Position numbers and translations under genes: made by a program. Shown piece after piece: positions 23,001-35,303 of a stretch of 64,000 nucleotides of DNA. Position 1 is the first letter of the stretch, and each line of letters starts with the position of its first letter. The stretch lies in the NCBI RefSeq assembly GCF_025602895.1, contig NW_026516220.1, positions 248,001 through 312,000 of the forward strand, read 5' to 3'. A model generated the notes under the pieces. It ran no database searches and was not told the DNA's origin. It saw nothing but the letters and a program-made list of their open reading frames with translations. The stretch is from Polychytrium aggregatum. Taxonomy: Eukaryota > Chytridiomycota > Chytridiomycetes > Polychytriales.

Positions 23001-26000
23001 GCAATGCTCCTCCCCATCCTCATTGCCAGCCAGGTCACAATCGATAGCGACGTATACTTTAAAAGATACTTCCCAAGCTTTGAATCGTTCCCAAACTCGT
23101 ACGCAGCCCACGTCCAGAGCCCGAGACGCCGTACTATCCGCGGAACGATCGAGGAGGTCTTCAAGCTGCAAGCTCTGAGTGCAACCCCCGACTGGGTTGG
23201 GCTGAGGAGGTGAGATAGCCGCTGCTACTGTAGAAGGCGAGCCCACCTCTCCCCACGATCGGGCTGGCTTCTGTTCTCAGCTTCCCGTTGGTGGTTGCTA
23301 TTCGCGGATGTCATGGAGTGTACAGCAAGTCTCACCCCTGCTTGGATTCTTTCCAATGTCGCTCTCCGACAGCTTGGCAAACGATATTATGCAAGTTCAT
23401 TCCAAGTACCAAGAGCGCATGAACTCATCCACCGGCCCTTACAGCCCAACCCCCATCATCAAGTCTGCAAGCGAGGATCGCTTGCTGGCTTCTCTGCTGA
23501 GCCCAATCGACATGGAGCCCGATCTGCGGGAGCTGCGAAGTGCCTATGTCGAGGGAACCCGACTGTGGCTCCTCGACTCGGTCATGCTCTGGGCCGAAGC
23601 CACCGGACATGCAGACAGCCGCATCATGTGGCTCAAGGGCGATGCTGGAACCGGCAAATCGATTTCCGCGTCGCTTGTCGTCGACAGGCTCAAGTCCACC
23701 AACCAGCTGGTGGGCGTGTTTGTATGCAAGTACTACGACGAAGAGCGGAGCAGTCCTCGCCGGCTGATCCACACGCTGGCATATGGTCTTTCGAACTGGA
23801 GCGTCAAGTTTGCTCGACTGCTACTCGCCCAGAACCTCACCAAGGAACAGCTCGCCCAGAGGAGCCTCGTTGATCTATTCGACATCCTCATCGCTCAGCC
23901 GCTTCAGGCCCTCAGCGAAGAGAACCCGACTCAAGCAAACGTAGTGTTGGTCATCGATGCCATCGATGAGCTTGCTCAGCCCCGCGCCGACTTTCTCGAC
24001 ATCCTCGCCAACCATGTTACTGCCCTGCCTCGCTTCGTCAAGCTGTTCCTGACCGGCCGGCCAGACCCAGACATTGTCGGAGCCTTCACAGGAGTGCCCA
24101 CAACGTCCTTGAATCCCTCCGACGATACATCTTGCCAGCAGCAGAATCACCAGGATTCGATCGTGTATGTCAAGTGGCTCCTTCGCGACGACATTTTCTC
24201 CAAATCCGAGCTGACCAAAGCCTCCGAGGTTCTTTTGGAGCGGTCTGGCGGAACCTTTGTGTGGATCAAGATGGCCGTTGCCGCCGTTCGCGAGAAAAAG
24301 GGCGGCGCCAAGCTCGTGCTCCAAGATATTCTCGCGCTCGCTGAGCAAGGGCTTGGCCTGTCAAGCATCTATCGCCAGATGTTTGACCGGTCGCTGGAGG
24401 AAACCTCGCAGGACTCTGATCTCGAGAGTACCCTCCTGTCGACCGTGTGGACAATGGTCTCGCTCGCAGAGCCGCTGAGCGCCGAGGCCATTGCGGAGCT
24501 GCTCGGAATCACTGCATCGGCAGTCAAGCGGGCTCTCGTCAAGCTATCGCTTCTGGTCGATCAGCCCTGCAGCGGATTCATGGGCCAGAGCCGCGTTGCC
24601 AAGTTCTGCCACAAGTCCGTGATGGATTATCTGACCAGCCCGGACTCGGCCATGCGTCCCTACCATACAACTGCCAGCCACCACTATGCTCTTGCCAAGC
24701 GGTGCTTTGCGCTGATTGATGAGCTGCCGAAAGGCGGCAATCTGTGCTCCATCAGCCAGCTCCACGAGAACATCCCGGACTTTCATCAGCTCGTCAATGC
24801 CCGGCTGTCTGCTGCCCAGCAATACAGCTGCGCGCATCTCTTTGATCATCTCTGCAAGATCCCGATGGACTCGGCCGAAATGCTGTCAAAGTGGGATGCC
24901 CGGCTCAGCCCTCTGTTGTCCGTTTTCCTGGAACGGAATTTGCTCGTGTGGATCGAGTCCCTGTCGCTCATCGAGAAGGTTCCGCTGGTGCTCGGACAGC
25001 TGATGAACCTCAAAAAGACCCTGGCCAGCTTCAAGCTCGAGCTTGCTCATCCGCATCTGACCACCATGATCGACGACGCCATCCGGTTCCTCCGAGAGTT
25101 TTCTATCCCGATCTCACAGAGCGCCGTGCACGTGTACCAGTCGGCACTAGCCTTCTGTCCAAAGGAGTCTAGGCTCTATCGGAACTACTACCCGCTCTAC
25201 AGGCATCTGATTCCCATCGAAGTCTTGTACGGCCACGACTCGCTCTGGAGCCAATGTCTCGCTGTCTTGGAGGGCCACAGTGGCGAGGTGCGCTGCGTGC
25301 GCATTTCCGGCGACGGCTCGACAATCGTATCGGCCTCGGCCGACATGACGATCCGCGTCTGGAGCTCAGTCACAGGGTCGCTCGTGCGGACGCTGAAAGG
25401 CCATGACAGCCCTGTTTCGTGCATTGCTCTGTCGACAGACGGCAGCGTCTTGATCTCGGGCGGCGATGATTCCAAGCTAATCATCTGGGACGTGCCCATG
25501 GGATCGCTTCGGAGCAAGATCAGCGCCCACACTCATCCGCTGGTGGCGGTCGATCTCACCAAGGATGGCTCCACTGCTCTCTCGGCTTCGGGTGACCGAA
25601 GCATTGCCCTTTGGGATATATCCACTGGCACCTGCACCCTGAAGATTGTTCACACCATTCCGATCACATCCGCTCGCCTCTCGCCTGACAAATCCACGAT
25701 TTACTCGGGCTGCTTAGATGGCAAGATTCGAATCTGGAGCGTCGAGTCGAGCCAGCTTATCGGCACTCTGCAGGGCCACTGTGCCGAAATCAATGGACTG
25801 ACGGTGTCTTCAAGTGGCTCTCTGCTCATCTCGGCCTCGTGGGATAAGACCGTCCGCATCTGGGATCTCGAAAGCCGCACCATCCGACACACACTCCAGG
25901 GCCACACCGATGGCATCTACGACGTTGCTGTCACTCGCGACGATGCCTTCGTGGTCTCGGCGTCCGAGGACCAGTCACTCTGTGTCTGGGAAGTGGCATC

Positions 26001-26763
26001 TGGCTCGCTGAGGAGGAAGCTGAAGGGACACACCTGGACCGTGTACGCCGCGGACGTATCCGACGAAGCCTGCACCATCGTATCGGGCTCCCGCGACAAG
26101 ACCGTCCGCATCTGGAACCTCTGGGGCGAAGACGACGGCAGCGAGTCCAGCACCACCGGCCACTCTCGCTTCGTCAGCGCTGTATGCTTTTCGCGCGATG
26201 GTCGAAGAATCGCCTCAGCCTCGGCGGACATGACCGTTTGCCTATGGAATGGCGTCACTGGCGAGCTCCTGGGACAACTCTGCGGACACACCGACGCAGT
26301 GCAGTGCGTGGCCATTTCAGGCGATGGCCGTATTGTTGTCTCGGGCGGCCTGGACAAGAGCGTTCGAGTATGGGATGCCCAGACCCTCAGCGTCATCCAC
26401 ATCTTTGAAGACCACGCCAATACCGTGCAGCAGGTGTTCATCTCAGACGATGCTCTGCGTGTCTCCAGCAAAGACACCTACGGACGAATCATTTCCTACG
26501 ATCTGAGCGCCGAGCTACCCGAGCCCATCATGCGCGACGCTTTGGGCACCATACCTGACCCAGAGACCGAGAAGCATGCCGATACTGAATGGACCACTCT
26601 TGCCAACGGCTGGATCCGACACATGGCGGGACAGTTGATCTGGGTCCCCCAGACCTACCGTGTCGACAAGGGTTCCAGCTCCAGCTCGGCCGGGCCCGTG
26701 CGCTGCACTTTTGGTGGGAGTGGCAAGTGTCTAATCTTTCGCATTCACGACTCGGAGGCATAG
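20088..26763 (+). CDS. NLR-like protein: SAM repeats (x5) - TIR - NACHT - WD40 (about 10)
   Basis: Putative intracellular STAND receptor with a TIR effector. Exons are 20088-20168, 20268-20438, 20598-20804, 20925-21038, 21196-21288, 21476-21646, 21862-21952, 22058-22340, 22570-22798, 22914-23209 and 23373-26763; all phases close, giving 1,708 residues. Residues 1-310 hold five SAM-like units, each cut by an intron at the same place; half-motifs include FLEEHSLSELQDRLL and SSGELERIGLSLGQV. A linker leads to a TIR domain (about 395-590). Its first strand, HDFFL joined to SYR, is made only by splicing, followed by YWDKNCLSDGINWESGF and a candidate catalytic Glu in QWELAL. The NACHT has Walker A GDAGTGKS and Walker B VVLVIDAIDEL. 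WD40 repeats run from about residue 1210 to 1640 and are diverged rather than near-identical. The start codon is the least certain part. Confidence 0.88.
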
Positions 26764-27774
26764 CACTGAGGCGAGTGTCCGATACGGGCGCGACGATGGA
26801 CGCCGTGCCGGTGGAACTCAAGCTGTCGCAGCACTGAATACATAAAGTCAATTCTCGCTGCGATAACAAACTCGCAAACCGACTGTGTCTATGGCTGTGC
26901 TGATGGTTCATTGAATCCTTGCATCTGTTGAGCGAGCGATCGTATTCTTGGGCGAACTGGAGTGGCCGTGTGTGTATTGGAGAGCGACAAGTATTGCGTT
27001 CAGATTCAGAGGGCAAGCAGCCCAACAGCCTCTGGGTCTCGTGGTGACCATCAAGCTTGGATACCAGTGGCCGGGCGACGCACCTCTCGGCCTCATGGTG
27101 GCTGTTGGCTTGGCCAGGAGGGAAACATCTGCCTGAAGAACTGCACGATGCTGAAGGAGTACTCGATCAAGCCTCCGATCCTGAGCGCCACCCAGTCGAA
27201 AGAGCAGGTTCAGCACACTCGCTCGCCCGAGAGCGGGAGCACCATCCGCATCACGATAGCCATTTCACTCAGAGACCCTACCGGCTGTGGATACCATAGT
27301 GACCTGCCTCAGCTCGGAGCTTCCAGAAGAGAGCCACAAATACAGCAACGCGGAGCATGCTTGGGATCTGCTTCTGCAGCTTATGCAATCTGCCGCTTCT
27401 GCCACTGCTTCTGCTCTTCAGTCCCAGCGCCGCCAGCTCCACTATATAGGACATGATGGGCTGTTTAATGAAGACCAGACACATTGCAAATATGCTGAAC
27501 GGAGGCAATGGACCCGATGTCAGAGGCAGCGGACCGTCGGGGAACCAGCATGCACTGCGTCGAACAATACGCCGCAATCAAGAGCCCCAAACCAACCATG
27601 CGTCGACAACAAAGTCCCTTGAAAGCTTGCTGCTCGTCAGTTTCTGGTTCGTAGAGCGACCGGCCGTCAATGCATCCGAATGCAGCAGAGCTCGTCAGCC
27701 ATCATACTCGAATGCAGCAGAATTCATCAGCTACAACATACAACCGTGCAAAGGCATGCTCAACAGGCCCTTAC
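26764..27774. other. Between NLR-1 stop and the resolved part of the coiled-coil gene
   Basis: This holds the 3' flank of NLR gene 1 and probably unresolved C-terminal exons of the minus-strand coiled-coil gene. A candidate piece on the minus strand near 27,340-27,455 reads LHKLQKQIPSML after an acceptor, but I could not fix its limits. Confidence 0.35.
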
Positions 27775-29206
27775 CGATACAAGTTGTCTTTGCTGCTCGA
27801 TTATGGCTTGGTGGTGGTCGAGCTGGATTCGAAACTGTGCGGGTCCACATTGGCGGTCAGATCCATATCAGTTGCATGGGTGTCTGCTGGTGGATTCGAG
27901 CCCATACCTCGACGAGGGCCTTCTGCATCAGGCTCTTGTGCTGGACAATGGAATGCCGCATCCGGTTGATGTCCTGCGATTGCTTTTCGGTCTGCTGGGA
28001 CAGCTCCGAGATCGAGGACTCGTGCTCGCGGATGGTAGAATGCAGCTTCATGATATGTCTGCGACCACGCTGAATGACTGCCTGTTGTCGCCAATGATAC
28101 GGAGTATCAAAACATGAGAATGCTAGAGTTCAAAAACTTCTTCGCAACTAGGTCGAGGGGCAGGACAACGGCCATGCACAGCAAAACATCGAGGCGTGGA
28201 CATCAAGTCTCGGGCCTGGGCACCAAATCAAGCGAGGAGCGGCCCCGGTGACCCTCATCAAAGAATGCATGCTGTCAGCCAGACCGGCTATGTGCATGTG
28301 GGCTGCTTTGTGCCGGACGGGATCAGCAAACCTCGAGATACCGCATCTTGCCAACAACGATCAAGTTCAGGACAAAGTTCGACGATCCTATCAACGAGTT
28401 GACCTGCCAAAGCGATTGCACCAGAGTCAGGACTCCTTCGCGAGCCGACCATTGCGGACACTCGCGTGTTCGAGCGAACAGCCGAGCGACTGCATGCGTG
28501 GGAAACAGGATCCGTACACTGTTGATTTGGCTCTGCTGATGGAGGACAGCCTCCAGGGTATCGACCAGAACCTCGTACGGCGGAAGCTCTCCGTCGACCC
28601 TGAGCCCTGTATCAGAGCCAGGAAGCACCAGTCAGAACGCCGTGGGGTTGTGCGCGAGCCTGGCCAAGGCCAAGCGTTATGGACAACAGCACGCGAAATC
28701 GTAGCCCCGACGGCCGCTGGATCGTCCTCGATGGCTTCAAAAGGTGACTGCGTGCCCTACCCACCTGTTACTTGAGTCGATACAAGCAGTCGCAGCCTCT
28801 CGACCAAGTTGCGGGTCCCCCAGAGCGCCGACTGAATCTGCTGCCCGGCACGACTGACTGCAGCACCGTCAGTAATCAGCACAGATTCGTCCGGGCTGGA
28901 AGTGTGCTTGGTATTAGCAGATCCACTGCCAGCAGCTTCGAGCTTGACGGGAGCGGGCAAAAGTCTTGGGTCGTCGACTGACGGGGCTTCTGCGGAATCG
29001 GGGGAGCTGCGGTCGCGCGTGGATGGCGATAGAGTATTAATAGTTCTTGCTTCCTTCCCCGTGGTCGCCGGATGGACATATTGCTTCACCCGCGCGCTGA
29101 GAAGGGCTGCGGGTCCAGCGACATAGTCGAGCTCGTTTTGGAGCGAGAGTGCCGTATCGGCCTCGCCCCTGGAGCGGAGAGCCGTGCCGCTGTGTTTCGT
29201 TGCCAT
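27775..29206 (-). CDS. Unidentified protein with coiled-coil C-terminus (3' end unresolved)
   Basis: Lies between the two convergent NLR-like genes. Exons in gene order are 29206-28765, 28606-28332, 28081-27908 and 27834-27775; their phases are mutually consistent. The first exon encodes a Ser/Thr-rich region ending NLVERLRLLVSTQVTG. The second has a compact, hydrophobic segment (PPYEVLVDTLEAVLHQQ and NSLIGSSNFVLNLIVVG). The third and fourth encode heptad-like sequence (KLHSTIREHESSISELSQQ, then LDHHQAIIEQQRQLVS). The donor after exon 2 (GTTTGC) is weak, so that junction is doubtful, and the gene must continue beyond 27775 because that exon ends in a good GTAAGG donor. I do not recognise the family. 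Coiled coil and position suggest a structural or adaptor role at most. Confidence 0.45.
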
Positions 29207-29645
29207 CGAGCAGAGCCGGTTTGAGCAGCGCAATTGACGACGAGGGCATCATGGACCAGCGACGAAGACTCGGGCGATGGAGGCGAGCCTGTGTCTGTCC
29301 AATCAGGATATGATGGGTAGATTGCACACACCGTCTCGGGGCTGTCTGTCGAGCGGCCAAGCGCTCATAGAAACGAGCAAGTGTGTATTCAAGTCCAGGA
29401 CATCTTCGATCGCGCATTCATCCTCCAAGGGACGCACCGACTTGTCAAAGCAGATCATGACAGCGGCCAAGCTAGTCCGCACAGACCACAAAACCCCCAC
29501 AGAGACAAGCCAAGCGCACCGACACAGAGGCGGCAGAGATGCAATGGGATTGTACAGAGCAGCAAGTGCAGCCTTCATCGAACAAAAGCAGACGACGAAA
29601 GAAGAAGAAGAAAAAAAACAGTAATCCCCCCCCTCTCACTCCACT
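29207..29645. other. 5' flank of coiled-coil gene and 3' flank of NLR-like gene 2
   Basis: No gene is supported. An A-rich GAAAGAAGAAGAAG tract lies near 29595-29622. Confidence 0.45.
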
Positions 29646-32600
29646 CTAGTGAGCCTTCGACGCCAGTCTCCAGTTGCCCTTTTTCTTCTCCAGGACAACC
29701 AGCACGCCCCGGTCCGACACCAGAGCAAGCAGATTGTTGAAGCAGGCGGCGATCCGGTATGGTTTTCGGAATCCCTCGGGCAACCAGAGCAGCCGCTCCC
29801 GGCCTTCCAGGAAGAGCCAGCCTTCATCGTCGAGCCAGACCATGACGCTGGTTTGCTCCTCGGGATAGAACTGGCCGCCGCCAATGAGACCCATCAAACC
29901 GCCCCAGGCCTTGCGCTTCCCCGTGCCCAAATCCCAGACGGTGGTGACGATGTTGAGGTTCTGCGTGGACTTGATCTCGAGCCGCTTCAGATCACGCGAC
30001 ATCTTGATGGACTTGATCTCAAAGTTATTGGGCGTCGAGACGTTCTGCTGAATGTGCGTCTGCGGGCTGATGTAGGCCTTGTTGGTGTACTTGATGTCCC
30101 AGATCCGGACGGTCTGGTCAACCGAGCCCGAGGCCAGGGTCGAGCCGTCGGGCGAAATGTCTAGCGACTTGATGCGACCGGGGTGCCCTTTGAGCGACGT
30201 CAGGAAGCCGGATGTTTCGACATCCCATAGCTTGATGGTACCGCCGTCGGAGCCCGAGGCCAGAATGTCGTTCTTGGTCGGCGAGAAGACCAGGGCGCGG
30301 ATGGCGCTGTCGTGGCCGTGGAAGGAGTACTTGAGCTTTTGTTCGTCCAGGCTCCAGATGCGGATCATATTGTCGGCGGTGCTGGAGGCAAGCATCTTGT
30401 TGGAGGCCGAGAAGGCAATCGCGTGCACAGGACCGCTGGTCTTTGGGAAGCCCGTGATGATGTTGCCGTTGGCGGTGCTCCAGAAAATGACTCCATCCTC
30501 GCTGCTGTTTGTGCCGCAGGCTATCATGGTGCCGTCGCGGGAGTACTCCATGCAGTACACCTGGTCGACGTGGCTCTCGAGCGTCCGGATGCAGGTTCGG
30601 GTGACCATGTCCCAGATGCAGATGACGCCGTTGAGGGATCCTGTCGCCAAGGACCCGCCATCGGGCGCAAATCGGCAAAAGCGCAGATGGTGCTGCTCGC
30701 TAGCGAGAGTGGCGATGAGTTGGCCGGTAAGGACGTCCCAGAGCTTGATTTGCCCGTCGTCGCTGACAGAGCATGCCGTGCCGCCGTCGGGCGAAAGGTC
30801 GACGCACTGGATGCCGTGGCTGTGTCCCTTCAGATCCTTCTCGAGCGTCCAGGCCCTGACGCTCCAGATCTTGGCCGTGGCATCCAAGGCGCCCGACACC
30901 AGGCGCTGGCCGTCCTTGGAAAATCGCACGGAGGCGACGGGCTCGCTGTGGCTGGTCAGTGACGAGATCTCGGCGCTCCAGACCTCGTCATAACCAAGGA
31001 CGATGCGGAAGCCCATCAAATCATTGTCGCGATAGGACTGATAGATCGAGGTCTTCTTGGGCAGGAACGGCAGGACGGTATAGTAGATCTGGAGGGGGTT
31101 CCACGAGATGGCGTTGCGGAACCGGCGGATCATGCGGTTGCAGTCGTCAAAGATGCTGTGAGTGAACTCATCGTCTTTGATGATCTCGGTCATCGCGACA
31201 CAGGTCGATGGAACGGTATCGAGACTCTGCAGAATCACCATGGCCTCGATCCAGTGGAGCATGTGGGTGGATGCAAAGATCTCGATCGCTGGAGCCAGGG
31301 TCTTCTGGAAGCGCGAGTGGTTCTTGGCGGCGTCCACATGCTCGGCCCAGTATTTGCACGCATACACCAGCCCTTCGGGAAGCCCGGCGTCTTCGGGGTC
31401 AAAGGTGTTGAGGGGATCCTCAATACCCAGCAGGTCGGCTTTGAGGTTGTGAATCAGGATGGAAAGGGCGCCCTTGGCCATGTGGTACTCAACATCCTTA
31501 AGAGGGACGTGGAACTGAGGATTGTCGCAGCGCTCGGTGATGTAGTCTTTGAAGCTCTTGTGAATCAGGGACACAGTCTGGTTGCTGTAGTGGAGGATAG
31601 AGCGAATCTGCAAAGGCGTTGCAGAGACAGAGGACAGGCGCGGTGTCAGAGCAGCTGTGAACGGCACGACAGGGTCTTGCATTCGCTCTGAAGAAAGGCG
31701 CACGGTCGGCACAGACGGCGCAGTCACAGTCACAGCACAGACTTACCCGCATCAACACACTGCCAACGACGCTCTCAGACACATGCAGGAGCTCGGCGAT
31801 TGTCTTTTGTGTGATGGGCTCCTTGGCGACCAAAATAATGCCCAGGACGAGCTTGAAGCGGTTAAAGACCGTGTTCCAGTCGGCGCTGTCGTCGTTGGCG
31901 TTTGGATACGCATTCAGCAGAAGCCGTTCGTAGACATCATCCATGTAAGGCTGCAGCGTATTGATGAGCTCCAGCATGGCTGCCGAGTCCTGAGGACGGC
32001 CCTTTTCAAGCTGGTCGCAGGCCAAGCGAGCGTACAGGAAGACACCGTCGGCCTTGGCCGTCAGGCGCGAGACGCAGGTCTCGAGCAATTCTGGGCTCTG
32101 AAACTCAGCAAAGACCTGCAGCCGGCTCTGGATATAGATCCGGATGTCGCCTTCGTTGAGCTGGCGCTGGAGCTCGAAGGTGTTCATCCCCTCGAGCGAC
32201 TCCCAGATGTCTTTCTCTGGGCGGGACGTCACAAAGAGCTTGACCAGGGAGCCCGACTGGCGCTCGATCAAGTACTTGACGGCGCTGATGAGCTCGCGGC
32301 GCTCGGAGCTGCGCTGGGTGCCGCATTCGTCCAGTGCATCGATCATGATGATGGTGGGGAGCCCCTCGTCGCTGAGGCTTTTGACGCTGTCGAAGATGAG
32401 GGTCTCGAGGAGGACGTTGATGGGCTGGTGCAAGATGCTGGCACGGCCCTCGTCCTGGTCATGCTGGTCCAGCATCGCAAGCGACTCGAGATGGGTCTTG
32501 ATCGAAGGGAAGCGCACAGCCAAGCCATAGGCAATCGACTTGATGATGCTCCGCACAGTGTTTTTGTTGGTATCGTTGTGTCGGCAGAAGGCAATGGTGC

Positions 32601-35005
32601 CAAACTGGATATCCTCGGGAACGTTCTGGGACAGGAACCAAGCAATCACCGACTTGCCGAGACCCGAGCCACCCTGCAGCCAAATGAATGGCTTTTGGGG
32701 ATCGTGGAGCCAGTCGTGGAATACCGGGATAAGCCACTCGCGGGTTCCGGCGACGTAGCGCTTCTTGTAGCGGCTGATGTCGTTGGTGAAATCCGCTGGG
32801 CGCAGCCAGCGCTTGAGGAGGTCGGAGCTCGAGGAGGCGTTGGAGTGGTGCATCGAGGTTGGCTGCCGGTGGACCGAGTTGTGCAGTGTTCGCACATACT
32901 CTTCGACATAGGCCTGCGAGTCGCTGGCGGTTGTGCGAGGGGGCAGTGCCTCATCAGCGAGAGTGGAATGGCCGTCGTCCTCCTCGTTAGAGCCCTGGTC
33001 GGTGGCAGTAGCCGTGGTCGTGGTGGCGGCGCCTTCAAAGTGCTCCAGAACTGAGTTCAGCGACGGGCGGGGTGGCACCGAAGCACTTGTCTGCTGGGTC
33101 ATGCTGTTAGCCTCGAGCCAGCTGTTGATAAAGTTTGGGCTGGTGAGCGAGTTGCCGAACTCTCGCTGGTAGCTTGAGTTTGTGCGGGCCGCCGAGCTGT
33201 TTGCAGGCAGACTCTCTCTTCTTGCCGAAAACTCGTCCATGGTGCTGGCCCGGACGACGCTCTTCAGGGTCTTGGACACGGCTTGGATCTGAGCCTCGTC
33301 AGTGGGGGTAAAGATGTTTTCGATCGGAGGACGGGGAGGGATCGAGGCGTCGGTTTGGCAGGTCAGGCTGTTGGCTTCCATCCAGTGGGTCATGGCTGCA
33401 CTGTTGGAGAATGACCCTTGGAATCCTGGTCCCGTCGAGGCTGGAGGTGGGCGGAGGGAGTCGAGTGCATGGGGGTCGTGCAGCTGCGAGTCGTCGGCCA
33501 CCAGGGACTCTGGAGGAGGGAGCGCCGCAAGCATGGGCGATTCGGCGTGGACGCCCATGTGAATATGGATTTCCTTCTCGAGCTGGTTGATCTTGTCGGT
33601 CCAGGCTTCGGTGTCGGGCTCAATGTCCGCCAGGTCGATGTAGAGCAAACCGGCAGTCGCCAGGAAGGTGGCGCCGAAGGCACGCTCGCCGCTCTTCAGG
33701 AGACGGACGGGGACGATGGGCTTTTGGAGATCCAGGGCATAGCGGAGCTCAAGTTGGCAGTTGCGGGACTCCTGGATGTCGCAGCAGGGTGAAATGGAAT
33801 GGACGAAGGATCACACGAACGAATGAATGAGCAGGATGAAAATTCGGCGGATCAGGTCATGCGATGGACAGGCAACATGCATCACAAGCGCGCCGGCTGA
33901 GTCGATTCATGGACAGGTGCGAGAGCAGTCGATGAGGACGATACCACTGCGGCATGCCGAGACATCCCTGCTGGTGCGAATGCAAACAACAGCCCCGCAA
34001 AAGCCAACGCGGCATCGATCCTGACCTGGTACTTGTGCGAGATGCAGGGGGCAAAGACCTTGCTGTTGATGACGGCCTCAGCCATGCGCTCGTAGATGTT
34101 GCCCGTCATCTGGCTCTCGTCCATCCAGACCTTGATGTTGCGTGCACGGAGGTCCTGGCAGAGCTGTTTGACCTTGGGCTTGGTGTCCCATTGGTACGAG
34201 AGCATGACGTCGAATTGCTCGGGCGTATCGCTTATCGACAAGTACGAGACAGAGGGGCTGTTTGCGGATGGGAGCGACGACGAGATATTGAACGAGCTCG
34301 AGAGCAGACTGGTGGAGGGCATGGTGTTGAGTGAGTGGTGAGTCCGGAGGGTGACGACGAGAGATAGGCGGGCCGAGCCCAGGAGCAAGGAGGAGAAGAC
34401 CGAGTCTTCGATCAGGATGTAGCTGCGGCTGTTCTCGGAGTAGCTGAGCTGGACCTCCTTTGGCGTGGCCACGGGCAAGTCGAGCTCCCTTATAATCTGG
34501 GAGACAGGAATTCGGATGAATTGCCGAGACACGGTAGCGTAGCGACGAATGGCGGGATATTGGCAAAGGCGGTGGATATTAGTCGTCCGTCAGAGGCCCC
34601 AAGCGGTGAAACTGCAACGCCGAAGCGCCCGGGTGAAGCCAGAGAGGGGAGGGATGGACGACAGCAACCCAAGGCCATTGCGAGACCCGGCAGAGCGGCC
34701 CTAGCGCTCCGACACACTTCCAGCAGCACCCAGCACCCAGTAACACCCGGCAGCACCCGGCAGCACCCAATAGTGTCCAGCAGCACCCAGAGGCAGCCGG
34801 CAGAGGCGACAAGCAGTAGCGGCAGACAGAGCAGCGCTTGCGGGCCAGGTCTTTCCCTCGGAGCAGCAGGCGGCCGTACCTTGCGCTTAAAGTCCACCAC
34901 GGAGGGCGGCAGCGAGACCGACAGGACATAGACATGGTCGCTATACTCGATGTCGACGAAGCGGCAGCTGGCGTTGAGCTGGGTGGGACTGGCATGCGAC
35001 GGCAT
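29646..35005 (-). CDS. NLR-like protein: PB1/ubiquitin-like - TIR - NACHT - WD40 (about 7)
   Basis: Second TIR-type STAND protein. Exons in gene order are 35005-34880, 34496-34026, 33771-31747 and 31607-29646; all start and end in phase 0, giving 1,527 residues. Residues 10-90 form a beta-grasp-like domain (VYVLSVSLPPSVVDFKRK joined to IIRELDLP, ending YILIEDSVFSSLLLG), resembling PB1 or ubiquitin-like adaptors. The TIR domain follows: FDVMLSYQW, IKVWMDESQMTGNIY, and across a splice SHKYQ to ESRNCQLELRYAL, where the Glu in CQLEL is the candidate NADase residue. After a Ser/Pro linker that twice repeats a WLEANS/WMEANS motif, the NACHT has Walker A GGSGLGKS and Walker B TIIMIDALDEC. A winged-helix-like part precedes seven WD40 repeats (for example DGGTIKLWDV). 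It converges on NLR gene 1, and its 5' end faces METTL25. Confidence 0.9.
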
Positions 35006-35303
35006 GAAAGGCAGCCCGGCAAGATCAGAAGCGAAAGCCGACGACTGGACCGCCACCTGGGGCCCGCAGCCTGAAATAGTCTGCGAGCACGTTGCGGGCT
35101 GGTCGTCGGCTTGCAAGCGCCGGTGGCGAGTCGCCATGCTGGGCCTGTCCCACGGGGCCTGGCTGCTCGCTGTATCGCCGTGCAGAAGGGATTGGCCAGG
35201 CGCATTCCTCTTGGGACGCTGCGATCCGCACCAGCGCCGTGATCGACGCTGCCATCGACGCTGCCGTCCGCTGTCTGCTCCTGCACCCGGCCATTCCGCG
35301 GCG
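35006..35303. promoter_or_regulatory. Short bidirectional promoter, NLR-2 / METTL25
   Basis: Only 298 bases separate the start codons of two divergent genes, so they probably share regulatory DNA. No TATA element is evident. Confidence 0.5.

Noticed and set aside
25200-26500. WD40 array as a HET-E-type, high-internal-identity sensor under concerted evolution
   Set aside because: The repeats differ clearly from one another at most positions, so the near-identical repeat pattern of HET genes is not seen.
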